Assembly (NCBI GenBank): GCA_041402045.1
Contig: JAWKSZ010000031.1
Location: 1-64,000 of the forward strand
DNA length: 64,000 nucleotides
Direction: 5' to 3'
Source: JAGQRJ01 sp041402045
GTDB taxonomy: Bacteria > Planctomycetota > J058
Positions 35,488 through 47,720 of this stretch are shown here, piece after piece; the first letter of the stretch is position 1, and the number at the start of each line of letters is the position of its first letter. Made by a program: the position numbers and the translations under genes. Below the pieces are notes generated by a model. That model saw nothing but the letters and a program-made list of their open reading frames with translations. It had not been told where the DNA came from and did no database searches.

Positions 35488-37350
35488 ATGTGCGGCCTCG
35501 TAGGCGTCCTGCGCCTCGACGGGCGCCCCGTCGACGCCGCGGTCCTCGCGCGCATGCGCGACGCCCTCGCCCACCGCGGCCCCGACGACGCGGGGATCCA
35601 CACCGCCGGCCCCCTGGGCCTGGCCCACCGGCGGCTGGCCGTGATCGACCTCAGCGCCGCCGCGCACCAGCCTTTTCACAGCGACTGCGGGCGCTACGTG
35701 CTCGCCTACAACGGGGAGGTCTACAACTTCCGCGAGCTGCGCGCGGAACTCGAGGCCCTGGGCCGCAGCTTCCGCTCCCAGAGCGACACCGAGGTCGTGC
35801 TCCAGGCCTACGCCGAGTGGGGGCTGCCCGCGGTCGAGCGCTTCAACGGCATGTTCGCCTTCGCGCTGTGGGACGCCCAGGCGCGGGAGCTGGTGCTCGC
35901 CCGCGACCGCTACGGGATCAAGCCGCTCTACCTCAGCCGGCGCGGCGGCGCCTTCGCCTGCGCCAGCGAGGTCAAGGCGCTGCTCGCGCACCCCGACTTC
36001 GGCGCGCGGCTCGACGTCCCCGCGCTCTCCGAATACTTCACCTTCCAGAACCTGTTCAGCTCGCGCACGTTCTTCCAGGACGTGCGCCTGCTCCCGCCGG
36101 GCACGACCCTGGTGGTCCAGGCCGACGGGACCGAGCGCGCCCAGCGCTACTGGGACGTGCGCTTCAGCGACCGCGCCCCCGGGAGCTTCGAGGACTGCAC
36201 CGAGGAGCTCACCCGGCGCTTCGAGGCCGCGGTCACCCGCCAGCTCGTGGCGGACGTGCCCCTGGGCAGCTACCTCAGCGGCGGGCTGGACTCGGCCTCG
36301 ATCACCGCCGTCGCCAGCCGGGCGTTCCCCCGGCTGCACACCTTCACCTGCGGCTTCGACCTCAGCTCGGCCTCCGGCCTCGAGCTGGCCTTCGACGAGC
36401 GCGAGGTCGCCGAGGCGCTGGCGAACCAGTTCAAGACCGAGCACTACCAGGTCGTGCTCCACGCCGGCGACATGGAGCACGTGCTGCCCCAGCTCGTGCG
36501 CAGCTTGGAGACGCCGCGGGTCGGGCAGAGCTACCCGAACCTCTACGTGGCGAACCTGGCCAGCAAGTTCGTGACCTGCGTGCTCAGCGGCGGGGGCGGC
36601 GACGAGCTGTTCGCCGGCTACCCCTGGCGCTACTACCGCGGGGTCGAGGCCGGGCAGAGCTACCGCGACGCCTACTACGACTACTGGCAGCGCCTGCTCC
36701 CCGAGACCGACCGCGAGGCCTTCTTCCAGCCCGAGGTCTACCGCGAGCTGCGGGACCACGAGCCGCGCGCGGTGTTCGCCGAGGTCTTCGCCCAGAGCGG
36801 GATCGACGTCGAGACCCCCAGCGACGCGGTCAACGCCTGCCTCTACTTCGAGATCAAGACCTTCCTCCACGGGCTGCTCGTGGTCGAGGACGCGCTGAGC
36901 ATGGCGCGGGGGCTCGAGGCGCGGCTCCCGTTCCTGGACAACGACCTGGTGGATCTGGCGCTGGCGATCCCCCCCGCCTACAAGCTGCAGAACCTGGCCG
37001 ATAACGTCTCGGTCAGCGAGAACCTGCAAATGAAGCTCGTGCGCTACCGCAACGACCCCGGCGCCGACGGCAAGCGGGTGCTGCGCGCGAGCATGGAGCG
37101 CCTGCTCCCGGCCTCGGTCACCCGCGGGCGCAAGCAGGGGTTCTCGGCCCCGGACGCGTCGTGGTTCCGCGGCGAGAGCGTGGACTACGTGAACCGCCTC
37201 CTGCGCGACCCCGGCGCGCGGATCTACGCCTACCTCCAGCCCGGCTACGTGCAGCGCGTGCTCGACCTGCACTCGAGCGGCAAGGAGAATCGGCGCCTGT
37301 TCATTTGGGCGCTGCTGAACTTCGAGTGGTGGCTGCGCACCTTCGCCTGA
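35488..37350 (+). CDS. asnB: asparagine synthase (glutamine-hydrolysing) family amidotransferase
   Basis: 620 residues, ATG at 35488 so that Cys2 is the nucleophile (MCGLVGVLRLDG). The glutaminase domain has HRGPDDAG, HRRLAVIDLS and NGEVYNFRELR. The synthetase domain has SGGLDSASITAV, GGGGDELFAGYPWRY and EARLPFLDNDLVDLAL. This is not a close copy of the amidotransferase at 27-29 kb: the central and C-terminal segments differ, suggesting a different acceptor. It is divergent from the GNAT gene, with a 119-nt gap holding both promoters. The family makes asparagine or amidates sugar acids or peptides; here a role in modifying the glycan is inferred from context. Confidence 0.88.
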   Translation: MCGLVGVLRLDGRPVDAAVLARMRDALAHRGPDDAGIHTAGPLGLAHRRLAVIDLSAAAHQPFHSDCGRYVLAYNGEVYNFRELRAELEALGRSFRSQSDTEVVLQAYAEWGLPAVERFNGMFAFALWDAQARELVLARDRYGIKPLYLSRRGGAFACASEVKALLAHPDFGARLDVPALSEYFTFQNLFSSRTFFQDVRLLPPGTTLVVQADGTERAQRYWDVRFSDRAPGSFEDCTEELTRRFEAAVTRQLVADVPLGSYLSGGLDSASITAVASRAFPRLHTFTCGFDLSSASGLELAFDEREVAEALANQFKTEHYQVVLHAGDMEHVLPQLVRSLETPRVGQSYPNLYVANLASKFVTCVLSGGGGDELFAGYPWRYYRGVEAGQSYRDAYYDYWQRLLPETDREAFFQPEVYRELRDHEPRAVFAEVFAQSGIDVETPSDAVNACLYFEIKTFLHGLLVVEDALSMARGLEARLPFLDNDLVDLALAIPPAYKLQNLADNVSVSENLQMKLVRYRNDPGADGKRVLRASMERLLPASVTRGRKQGFSAPDASWFRGESVDYVNRLLRDPGARIYAYLQPGYVQRVLDLHSSGKENRRLFIWALLNFEWWLRTFA

Positions 37351-37482
37351 ACCCGCTCCGTGCGGATTCCACCCGCTCCCGGTTCCGCGGCTGAAAGCGG
37401 TCCGGAGGGGTGCGGCGCGGCGGCGCCGCGGCTTGGGCCGTGGCACGGGGCCTGCATGCGTCAGGGGAACCCAGGAGGCCTC

Positions 37483-38013
37483 ATGCCCCGACTCCCTCAG
37501 CGCGCCGCCCACGCGGCGCTGTGCCTGACCCTGCTCCTCGTCGGCTGCTCCGAGCTCGTCGACGTGCGCACCCGCTCCGGGCGCACGAGCTTCGCCGTCG
37601 GCGAGACGGTGGTGATCCAGGTGTTCGAAGACGGTCGCCCGGTGACCGACGCCACGCTCCAGGGCCTGCGCCTGCGCTGGAGCGTGCACAACCTCGACCA
37701 GGGCGGCGGCTACGTGGAGCTGGGGTATCACGCCCAGCTCGTGACCGACGCCCTCGCCCCCGGGCGGAACCTCGTCGCGGTCGAGGTCGAGAACGACCCT
37801 GGCTACCGCCTCCCGCCCACCGGCGGGGACATCACGATCACGATCACCGGCCCCACCCCGCCGCCGGCGACCCCCAGCTTCGCGCCCGACGCCGCGCCGA
37901 GCGCCAGCGCCAGCGGCGCCCCGGCGAGCGCCCCCGCCCCGGCGAGCCCCGACCCCGCCCCCGCCCCTGCGGCCCCCAGCGCCGGCCTCAGCGGGAGCCT
38001 GGGCGGCATGTAG
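37483..38013 (+). CDS. small lipoprotein of unknown function
   Basis: 176 residues; ATG at 37483 with AGGAGG 5 nt upstream. Signal peptide with lipobox LLVGC. The body is a single beta-rich domain (TSFAVGETVVIQVFEDGRPV, LRLRWSVHNLDQGGGYVELG, RNLVAVEVENDPGY) that looks like an Ig-type fold, followed by a long Pro/Ala/Ser tail ending GGM. The tail probably lets the domain reach through the wall. No named family recognised. It stands alone between two larger + strand genes. Confidence 0.65.
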   Translation: MPRLPQRAAHAALCLTLLLVGCSELVDVRTRSGRTSFAVGETVVIQVFEDGRPVTDATLQGLRLRWSVHNLDQGGGYVELGYHAQLVTDALAPGRNLVAVEVENDPGYRLPPTGGDITITITGPTPPPATPSFAPDAAPSASASGAPASAPAPASPDPAPAPAAPSAGLSGSLGGM

Positions 38014-38078
38014 CGCGGCCCGAGGCGGCGCCCCCCGCGCCGCGGGATCCCGTATCCTGGCCCCCTTCGGGGGGGCCC

Positions 38079-40094
38079 ATGGCGTCGAGCGCGAACGTCT
38101 CGTTCCTGATCATTGCCAGCAAGCGCAACCTGCTCCCGCGCACGCGCCTCGAGCGCTACGCGCGCGAGGCGGACGAGCAGGGGGTCGACCTCGCCGAATA
38201 CCTCGTGCGGGAGGGCGTGCTCGAGCCCGACGAGGTGGTGCCGATCGTGCGCGCCCGCGCGCGCCACGGGCGCACCTGCACCGGCTGCTCCCAGATCACC
38301 TACATGCTCCCAGGGGACACCCCCGGCGAGAAGGCCTGCGAGCACTGCGGCGGAGCCCTGGCCGCCGGCCCCCCCACCCAGAGCCGCGCCCGGCCGGTGG
38401 TCGAGGCCGCGGGCGCCCCCCCGCCCCCGATCCCCGGCATGTCCGCGGTCGTGCGCGAGGAGGGCCTGGACGACCGCACGCCGGTCCCGAACGACCGCAC
38501 CCCGACCCCGGACGATCGCACCCCGATCCCCGACGACCGCGACCCCTACCCGCCCCAGGCGGGGGCCCCGGCCTGGGCCGACCCCAACCCCTACGCCGCC
38601 TCCGAACCAGAGCCCGCCTACCCCGACGGGGGCTACGCGCCGCCGCCTCCGAACCACAGCCTGTGGGCGGAGGTGGGCAACCTCGTCCTCTACCCGGTGC
38701 GCACGCCCCACTCGATCGCGCTGGTGTGCCTGGGCGCCGTGCTCCTGGCCCTGGTCGGCGGCGCCGCGCGCTTCAGCGTGGGCGTCCTCGGCGTCGGCTG
38801 TTGCGGCCTGGCCGTCATGGGGATCTACGTGTGGATGTTCCTGATCGACGTCACCCGCACCGGGATCTCCGGCGGCGAGGAGGTGCCCCCCTTCCCCGAC
38901 TTCGACGTCGAGTCGGCGGTGGGCACCTTCGTGCGGGTCCTGAGCCTACAGATCGCCTGCTACCTCCCGGTGATCCTGCTCACCTGCGTGTCCCTGACCT
39001 TCGCCCGGGACGCGATCGCGTTCCTGATCGAGCGCAACTACCCCACGATCGGCAGCGAGGCGCACCTGCTCAGCGGAGACGCCCAGCGGCTGAAGGGCCA
39101 GTCCGCGGCGGACGCGCTGCTCTACGACCTCGAGGGCGACCGGATCGAGCTCAGCGGCCAGTGGACGATCCTCGGGCTCCTGGGCCAGGACGTGGGCGAC
39201 GACACCGTCGACTTCCAGGACCTGCCCACGGGCACCGTGAACCACGGCTTCCAGATCTACGACCTGGACCGGGTCGGCCGCGCCTTGTCCGGGAAGGTCA
39301 CCGTGCTCGCGGCCTACGCCGACCCTCGGCGGAGGATCCTCAGCGCCCGCTGGCCGTTCACGATCCCGGAGGACGAGCGCAACGAAATGCACGAGCTCAT
39401 GGTGGAGCACGAAGAGGAGCTGGGAGAGCTGGACGACTTCGGGTTCGGGCCGCTGCACAACCCGTTCGTCACGATCCGCTTCGCCAACAGCGAGGAGGCG
39501 TGGTTCCCTGCGCCGTTCGAGACCGAGCGGCGCTTCCCTCAGGTCTACGTGCTCGACCCCAGCGGCAAGATCGTGCGCCAGTACGACACCGGCGTCTACG
39601 ACCAGAAGCTCTACGCCGACGTGCTGAGCCTCATGGCCGGGGGCGACGGCGACGCCTGGCCGACGTCGCTCCCGGGCCACGTCTACGTGACCCCCGGCGA
39701 GACGCCTCAGGGGAGCTCGAGCTCGTTCGTGCTCCTCCTGGGGATCATGGGCCTGGCCGCGCTGTTCGGCCTGGTCTACTTCCCCATGGCCTACCTGCTC
39801 ATGGTGCTCCACGACTCCCCCGCGAGCCCCTGGCTCTACCCCCTCGCCTTCCGCAGCATGCTCGCCGCGCCCGGGGACTACGCCGCGCTGCTCGTGATCG
39901 GCGTGGGGATCCTCGTGCTCTCCTGGGTGGCGCAGATCTTCCTGGGGGTCCTGTTCGCCTCCGCGCCCTGGTTCCTGCAGCTGCTCCTGGTCCAGGCCCC
40001 GGGCAACTTCCTCGCGTTCTACAGCCAGGTGGCGCTGTGCTACGCGGCCGGGCGGTTCTACTACTTGAATCAAGACCGACTCGCGGGACTCTGA
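38079..40094 (+). CDS. zinc-ribbon multi-pass membrane protein of unknown function
   Basis: 671 residues, ATG at 38079. The N-terminus (first ~65 residues) is a helical module (RLERYAREADEQGVDLAEYL...EPDEVVPIV) followed by a zinc ribbon with Cys67, Cys70, Cys87 and Cys90 (CTGC and CEHC). A Pro-rich linker with an 8-residue repeat of the type DRTPxPDD leads to two or three membrane segments around residues 212-310. A large soluble domain follows, ending in a thioredoxin-like strand pattern (QVYVLDPSGKIVRQYDTGVY), then two or three more membrane segments. Nothing ties it to a reaction. The layout suggests a membrane sensor or scaffold. It is followed by the lipoprotein at 40.1 kb. Confidence 0.6.
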   Translation: MASSANVSFLIIASKRNLLPRTRLERYAREADEQGVDLAEYLVREGVLEPDEVVPIVRARARHGRTCTGCSQITYMLPGDTPGEKACEHCGGALAAGPPTQSRARPVVEAAGAPPPPIPGMSAVVREEGLDDRTPVPNDRTPTPDDRTPIPDDRDPYPPQAGAPAWADPNPYAASEPEPAYPDGGYAPPPPNHSLWAEVGNLVLYPVRTPHSIALVCLGAVLLALVGGAARFSVGVLGVGCCGLAVMGIYVWMFLIDVTRTGISGGEEVPPFPDFDVESAVGTFVRVLSLQIACYLPVILLTCVSLTFARDAIAFLIERNYPTIGSEAHLLSGDAQRLKGQSAADALLYDLEGDRIELSGQWTILGLLGQDVGDDTVDFQDLPTGTVNHGFQIYDLDRVGRALSGKVTVLAAYADPRRRILSARWPFTIPEDERNEMHELMVEHEEELGELDDFGFGPLHNPFVTIRFANSEEAWFPAPFETERRFPQVYVLDPSGKIVRQYDTGVYDQKLYADVLSLMAGGDGDAWPTSLPGHVYVTPGETPQGSSSSFVLLLGIMGLAALFGLVYFPMAYLLMVLHDSPASPWLYPLAFRSMLAAPGDYAALLVIGVGILVLSWVAQIFLGVLFASAPWFLQLLLVQAPGNFLAFYSQVALCYAAGRFYYLNQDRLAGL

Positions 40095-40123
40095 GCGGAC
40101 GCCCGCGGGCGGGGAGGACGGGC

Positions 40124-41584
40124 ATGCGCTGGGTAGGCGGGTTGATCGTGGTCGGGCTGGTGGCCTGCGCCTCGCCCGACGCGACGCCGTCGCCCGCGGA
40201 GCGCGCGGTGGCCCCCGTCGACTCGAGCGTCGGCGTGGCCCCGGTGGGCAGCGCGCTCGGCGCGGGGATCGACTCCCAGACCGCCTTCGCCGCGATCGAC
40301 GCGGCCCAGGCCCGCGCGGACGCAGACTCCCCTGCCCCCGTCGACTCGGGCACCCCCGCCGTCGTCGACTCGGGCGCGCCGGCGGTCGTCGACTCGAGCA
40401 CCCCCGCCGCCGTGGACTCCGAGGACCCCGACGACGTGCCCGACGCGCTGGGTCCGCGCTTCGCCCTCGAGCTCGAGCGCGCCCCGGGCGAGCCCCTGCC
40501 CTGGCCGGAGGACCTCGCCTCGCGCCACCTGAGCAGCTCCCTGCGCCCGGTCGGGCGCTCGGTCGCCGCGGCGAGCTCCGCGACCTCTGCCCCCGAGGCC
40601 TCGGTGATCCGGGTGCGGGTGAGCTGGCGGATCGAGCCCGACCGCGACTACGGGTTCGACCCGCTCAGCGCGCACACCGCGAGCGTGGTCGACGCCTTCG
40701 CCAGCCCGCCCCTCGTCGCGGCCCCCGAGCGCTTCGCCTTCGCGCGCCTGCGCTGGGGCGACCCGGCCCTCGCCCCTCAGGGCGGGGTGTGCGTGACCCC
40801 GGACCGCGCTTTGATCACGACCCTCCGCGCGACCTCGGTCAACGCGTCGGCCGAGACCGGCCGGATCCTGCTCCAGGTCCTGCCCGACCCCGAGGACCCC
40901 CGGCGTCTGGCGCTGGGGCTCGAGGTCCACGGCCCCGGCCCCACCGGGGCGCAGGTCCACGAGTTCGTGCACCTCCAGCCCGGTCCGCCGGGGGCGAGCT
41001 GCCGGCTGTGGGTGCCCGACCTGCTCGCGGGGGGCCGCCAGGACCTGGGCGGGTTCGAGATCACCGTCGAGCTCCTGGGCCTCGGCACCCTGGACTCGAT
41101 CCCGCCCCTGAGCCTGCCCGACGACCCCGAGGGCCCCGAGCCTCCCCCGGGTCCGCCGCCCACGCCGCTGGACGTCGAGCCCCCGCGCCGCGCCCTGCTC
41201 GAGGCCGGGAGCGTGCACCCCCTGCTCGCGGACCTGGCCTGGACGGCGCCGGCCTCGTGGGTGCGCGAGCTGGTCGAGCCGCTCCAGGATCCAACCGCGG
41301 CGGACCTCGCCCGGGCCGCCTGGGGCCGGGTCACCGACCCCGACGGCCCGGCCTGGACCCGCGCGCTGTGCGACCGCCACGCGGGCGCCCTGGCCCTGCG
41401 CCCGGCGCGGCTGCAGGCGCTCCTGCTCGAGACCTCCGACCCCGACACCTGGACCCAGGCGATCCGCGAGGCCAACCGGGCCTTGCTCCAGGACTCGCAG
41501 ACCGAGGTCCGCGTGCGGGCTGCGCGCTTCCTGGGCCCTGACGTGCCCGCGGACTACGACCCGTATCGCCGGAGGACCCGGTGA
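40124..41584 (+). CDS. lipoprotein of unknown function
   Basis: 486 residues, ATG at 40124 with GGGGAGG upstream. Lipobox LVAC at residues 12-15. An unstructured stretch (30-115) carries four near-repeats of the form AVVDSGTP. The middle is beta-rich (ASVIRVRVSWRIEPDRDYGF, ETGRILLQVLPDPEDPRRLA) and the C-terminus helical, with several Trp. No family recognised. The stop overlaps the GTG of the next gene (GTGA, 41581-41584), so the two are translationally coupled and probably act together at the envelope. Confidence 0.6.
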   Translation: MRWVGGLIVVGLVACASPDATPSPAERAVAPVDSSVGVAPVGSALGAGIDSQTAFAAIDAAQARADADSPAPVDSGTPAVVDSGAPAVVDSSTPAAVDSEDPDDVPDALGPRFALELERAPGEPLPWPEDLASRHLSSSLRPVGRSVAAASSATSAPEASVIRVRVSWRIEPDRDYGFDPLSAHTASVVDAFASPPLVAAPERFAFARLRWGDPALAPQGGVCVTPDRALITTLRATSVNASAETGRILLQVLPDPEDPRRLALGLEVHGPGPTGAQVHEFVHLQPGPPGASCRLWVPDLLAGGRQDLGGFEITVELLGLGTLDSIPPLSLPDDPEGPEPPPGPPPTPLDVEPPRRALLEAGSVHPLLADLAWTAPASWVRELVEPLQDPTAADLARAAWGRVTDPDGPAWTRALCDRHAGALALRPARLQALLLETSDPDTWTQAIREANRALLQDSQTEVRVRAARFLGPDVPADYDPYRRRTR

Positions 41585-44500
41585 GCGCCGAGCGCGAGGA
41601 CGACGCGCGCCTCGAGGACGACGCGCCCGCGGACGAGGCGCTCGCCGACGACGCGGCCGAGGAGGCCGAGGAATCCGAGGAGGCCGAGGAGGCCGAGGAG
41701 GCCGAGGAGGCCGAGGCCGCGCCGCGCCGCCGGCGCTGGGGGGTGTGGCTCAGGCGCCTGGCGCTGGTCCTCGTCCTGGGGGCGATCGCCCTGCGCCTGG
41801 CGCTCGTCGTCGCGCTGCCCTACGCCGCCCACGCCGGCGCGGCGGTGGTCGGGCTCGACGTGCGCCTGGACGACCACCGCCTGAGCCTGCTGTGGGGCGA
41901 GCTCGAGCTGCGCGGGGTCAACGCGCGCCTGGCCGCGAGCGGCGAGGAGCTCGCCGACCTGCGCCGGGTGCTGGTCGACGTCTCGATCAGCGACCTGCTC
42001 ACCGGTTCGCTGGTCGTCGAGCGCGTCGAGCTCGAGGGCCTGCGCGGGTCCCTCGAGCGCGACGCCGACGGCGAGCTCACGCTCCTGACCGCGATCGAGG
42101 AGGCCCTCGGCCCCTCGGAGCCCGAGCCCGAGGAGCCCGAGCCCGAGAGCGGCGACGGCGAGCTGCCCGCGATCGCGGTGGCCCAGGTCACCCTGCGCGA
42201 CGTGCGGGTCGAGTGGATCGACCGCGCGGTGAGCCCCGAGGTCCGCTGCCAGGCGCGGCTCGACGAGGCCACGGTCCTCGACTGGGAGCTGGCCGCGCCC
42301 TTCGTGCCGCGGCTGACGACCGTCGAGCTGGGGATCCCGGACGTGCTGGGCGCGCTGCGGGTCGAGGTCCGCCGGGACACCGGGAGCGCCCCCTGGCTCA
42401 GCGCCGAGGTCAGCGTCGAGGGCGCCGAGCTCGCCGCGGCCGGCCCGTATCTCACCCCCCTCGGCCTCGAGCCCAGCGGCGACGCGCTGGACCTGTTCGT
42501 CGCCGCCCGCGCGCCCTGGGTCCCGCCCTACCCCACCCGCTACGAGCTGAACCGGGTCGAGCTCACCGCCGGCGGCCAGCGCGCACTCCTGCTCGCCGGG
42601 CTCCTCGGCGACGTCGAGTTCGAGCCCGAGCTGCGGGTGCGCAACCTCGAGCTCGAGCGCCTGCAAGCCGACGCCGTGCGCCGCGAGGACGGCGCCCTGC
42701 TCGCGGGGGGCCTCGTGTTCGCGCCCCCCGCGGAGGCGCCCGACGCCGCGGGGCCGGGCCCCGAGGAGCCCGAGGGCGACCAGGGAGAGCCCGAGGCGGC
42801 GGTGGCCGCGGACGACGCCGCGCCCCTGCGCCTGCTCCTCGAGCGCCTGCGCCTGGACCAGGTCGGCGTGCGCCTCGACGACCAGACCCAGGAGCCGGCG
42901 CAGACCCTGGCCGTGACCCTCGAGCACGCCCAGGTCGAGGACCTGGAGCTCGACCTCGCCCCCGACGCCCGTCCGCGCACCGCGCGCTACGACCTCCTGC
43001 TCACGGCGCCCGGCGTCGCGGACTCGGTGGCCGCGGTGGGGACCCTCGTGCCCTCGCCGGTGCGCCCAGCCCTGGGCCTGGAGCTGAGCCTCGAGGGCCT
43101 GCGCCAGGAGCAGCTGCGCCCCTACCTGGCGGGGAGCGGGGTCGCGCCGATCTACACCGCCGCCCACGCGCGCCTGAGCCTGGACGCCTCGGTCGCGCCC
43201 TCGACGAGCGTCGACCAGGCCCTGGACCTCGCGCTCTGCGCGCGGGCCCTCGAGCTCCAGGACGGCGAGCGGCGCTGGCTCGGGTTCGAGCGCCTCGAGC
43301 TCCGGGCGCACGACGTCGCGACCTCGGGGTCGAGCCTGGTGGTCGAGCGGGTGCTCCTCCGGGGCTTCGAGGCCGAGGCCGAGCAGCGCCCAGACGGCGC
43401 GGTGTGGGCGGCGGGCTGGGCCTTCGCCCCGACCCCCACCCCACCGGCAGACGAGGCCTCCGCAGAGGCGGACCCCTGGGCCGGAGCCACCGCGGGCGCC
43501 CCGACCCCCGCGGGCCCCCTCGTCGAGCGCCTGCCGCGGGTGGTGCTCGACGAGCTCGAGCTCGGCGGGGGGCGTTTGAGCTGGATCACCCCGCCGGGCG
43601 CCCGGAGCTCGAGGGGTGGCGGCTGCACGCGCCCGGAGGCTGGGTGCTCCCCGACGACCCGCGAGCGGCGCCGCCCCTGGAGCTGGCCTTCGAGCTCCGC
43701 GCCCGGCAGCTCCTGGAGGAGCTCGACCTGCGCGCGAGCCTCAGCCCCTTCGCGCCTCGGCGCGCGCGAGCCTCGAGCTCTCGATCCACGGGCTCGACGG
43801 CCCTGAGCTGGCGCAGCTCGCGGGGCCCGGGGTCCAGGCCACGACCCTCACCCGGGGCGAGGCCGGCGCGCGGCTGGAGGTCACGGGCCGCGAGCCGTTC
43901 ACCGGCGAGGCGCTCCCGGTGCTCGACCTCACGCTCTCGGAGGTGGCGCTGGAGGGCGCCCCCCGCGGCCCGAACCTGTTCGTGCTGGACCGGCTCCAGG
44001 TCCGCGGCGTCGAGCTCGAGCCGGGGGCAGTCCGGGTCGAGCGCGTGGAGGTGGAGGCCCCCAGCTCGAGGCCAAGCGCAGCGAGACCCACGTCGAAGTA
44101 TGCGGGCTCGAGTTCGCGCTCCCCAAGCCCGAGGCAGAGCCCGCGACGGTCAGCGCGCCGCCGGCGCCTCTGGCGGCGACGCCCCTGGCGCCGGCGCCTC
44201 CCCCGGCCCCGGCGACGAGCGTGACGCTCCAGGCCCTCGACGTGCGGGACCTGGTCCTGACCTTCGTGGACACGAGCTTCGACCCGCCGGTGTTCGCGCC
44301 CTTGGAGTCCGGCGAGCTGCACCTGCGCGACCTGCGCTGGCCGCCGCGGCCCGGCGACCCGCGGCTGACCGCGACCCTCAGCCTCGAGAGCGCCGGGCTC
44401 GCCGACGGCGCCGGCCCGGCCTTCGAGCAGCTCGACGTGTCCTCGACCTTCGACCTGTTCACGCGCACCGGGAGCGTGACGGTCGACCTCGAGTCGTTGG

Positions 44501-45522
44501 CGCTCGCCAACCTGCGGGGCGCCGCGCGCTCGGGGGGCGTGGACCTCGGCGGCGGACGCGCCTCGGCGCTGGTCGAGCTGAACCTGGGCGCCGACAGCCT
44601 GGGCCTCGACACCGACCTCAGCTTCCGCGACCTGAGCCTGAGCGAGCCGTCGGGCGGCCCGCTCAGCAGCTACCTGAACCTGCCCCTCGGCCTGGACTCG
44701 GTGGTGTTCCTCCTGCGCGACGAGCGCGGCGAGATCGAGGTGCCCTTCGACCTCTACCTCCCGCGTCAGGGCCTGACCCTGCCCCGGGTGCTGACCTCGG
44801 TGCTCAAGACGCTGGGGGTGGTGATCGGGCGCGCGGCGCTGCGCTCGCCGCTGCGCGGGCTGAACCAGCTCAAGGACCTGGGCACCGGGTTCTTGGGCAT
44901 GGTCCTCCCGGGCGAGGTGCGCGCCGCCGAGTCCCTCGAGCTGCGCTGCGTGCCGGGGGGCGTGGCGCTGAGCACCGAGGGCGAGGATCGCCTGAACCGC
45001 TTGATCGCGCGCGCGCGCGATCGGACCCTCCCGCCCCTGGTCCTGATCCACCACGCCGGCCAGGCCGACGCCGAGGCCGTGGCCCGGGTGCAGACGCCGA
45101 GCCACGAGGACCTGCGCCTGGCGGTGTCCCGGGTCGAGGCGCGGCTGCGCGAGCTCGACCGCGGCGCCCGCGCGCTGCGCGCGCGGGTGCAGGCTCTGGG
45201 CCGGGAGGAGGCGCCCCCCGACGAGCTGAGCGCGGCGCGGGCCGAGCTCCGCGGGCTGGAGTCCGCGCGCCTGCGCCTGCTCGAGAGCCTGGACGAGCTG
45301 AGCGTGCTCTTCGCCGAGAACGGGCGCGCCCAGAACCCGCGCACGGCCGCGCGCAAGCTGCGCCGCGGTGTGGTCCGGCTGGGCGCGGCCCGGCTGGAGG
45401 CGTTGACCCAGCGCCTCATGCGCGTACCCGGGCTGCGGGTGCGGGTCACGCGCCCGGTGCACGACGCCGAGGCGCCCCCGGGCCCGGGCTGGATCGAGGT
45501 CGCGATCCCCGGCACGGAGTAG
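41581..45522 (+). CDS. large AsmA/DUF748-like envelope protein, three frameshifts
   Basis: About 1,314 residues when the frames are joined. GTG at 41581 with GGAGG upstream. An acidic Glu-rich head precedes one membrane helix (about residues 58-80), then repeated beta-strand blocks such as LSLLWGELELRGVNARL and VDVSISDLLTGSLVVERVEL, the pattern of AsmA-like/DUF748 bridge proteins that carry lipids across the periplasm. The C-terminus has LPPLVLIHHAGQADAEAVA and a coiled coil. The frame moves 1 to 3 to 2 to 1 at about 43597, 43750-43771 and 44058-44062, each like a single-base loss. The third sits in a C5 run. All segments read as one continuous beta domain. Coupled to the lipoprotein upstream. 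Confidence 0.7.
41662..41722 (+). repeat. Glu-rich 9-bp repeat run
   Basis: GAGGCCGAG-like units repeat about six times and encode an EEAEEAEEAEE stretch at the cytoplasmic head of the AsmA-like protein. The units keep frame, so variation would only change the length of the acidic head. Confidence 0.8.
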
Positions 45523-45653
45523 GTCCCGTGCGGTTCAGGCTCGGTTCGCCCCGGGTGAACTGAAAGGGAACTCGAAAAGAGACGCTGAATTCCTAACGAC
45601 TTAGCCCCGGCAGGCGAGATGCATGAAGGGGGCCGGAGGACGGAAGGAAGCGG

Positions 45654-47663
<2,010 letters not shown>

Positions 47664-47720
47664 CCGGGGGTCGACCGCCTGGTGGGCCGGCGAGACCGCG
47701 CCGACACGAACAGCGCAGGG

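Noticed and set aside
41581..45522. Annotating the AsmA-like locus as several separate genes
   Set aside because: The pieces have no start sites of their own, follow each other without gaps, and successive single-base losses rejoin them as one continuous beta-rich protein.
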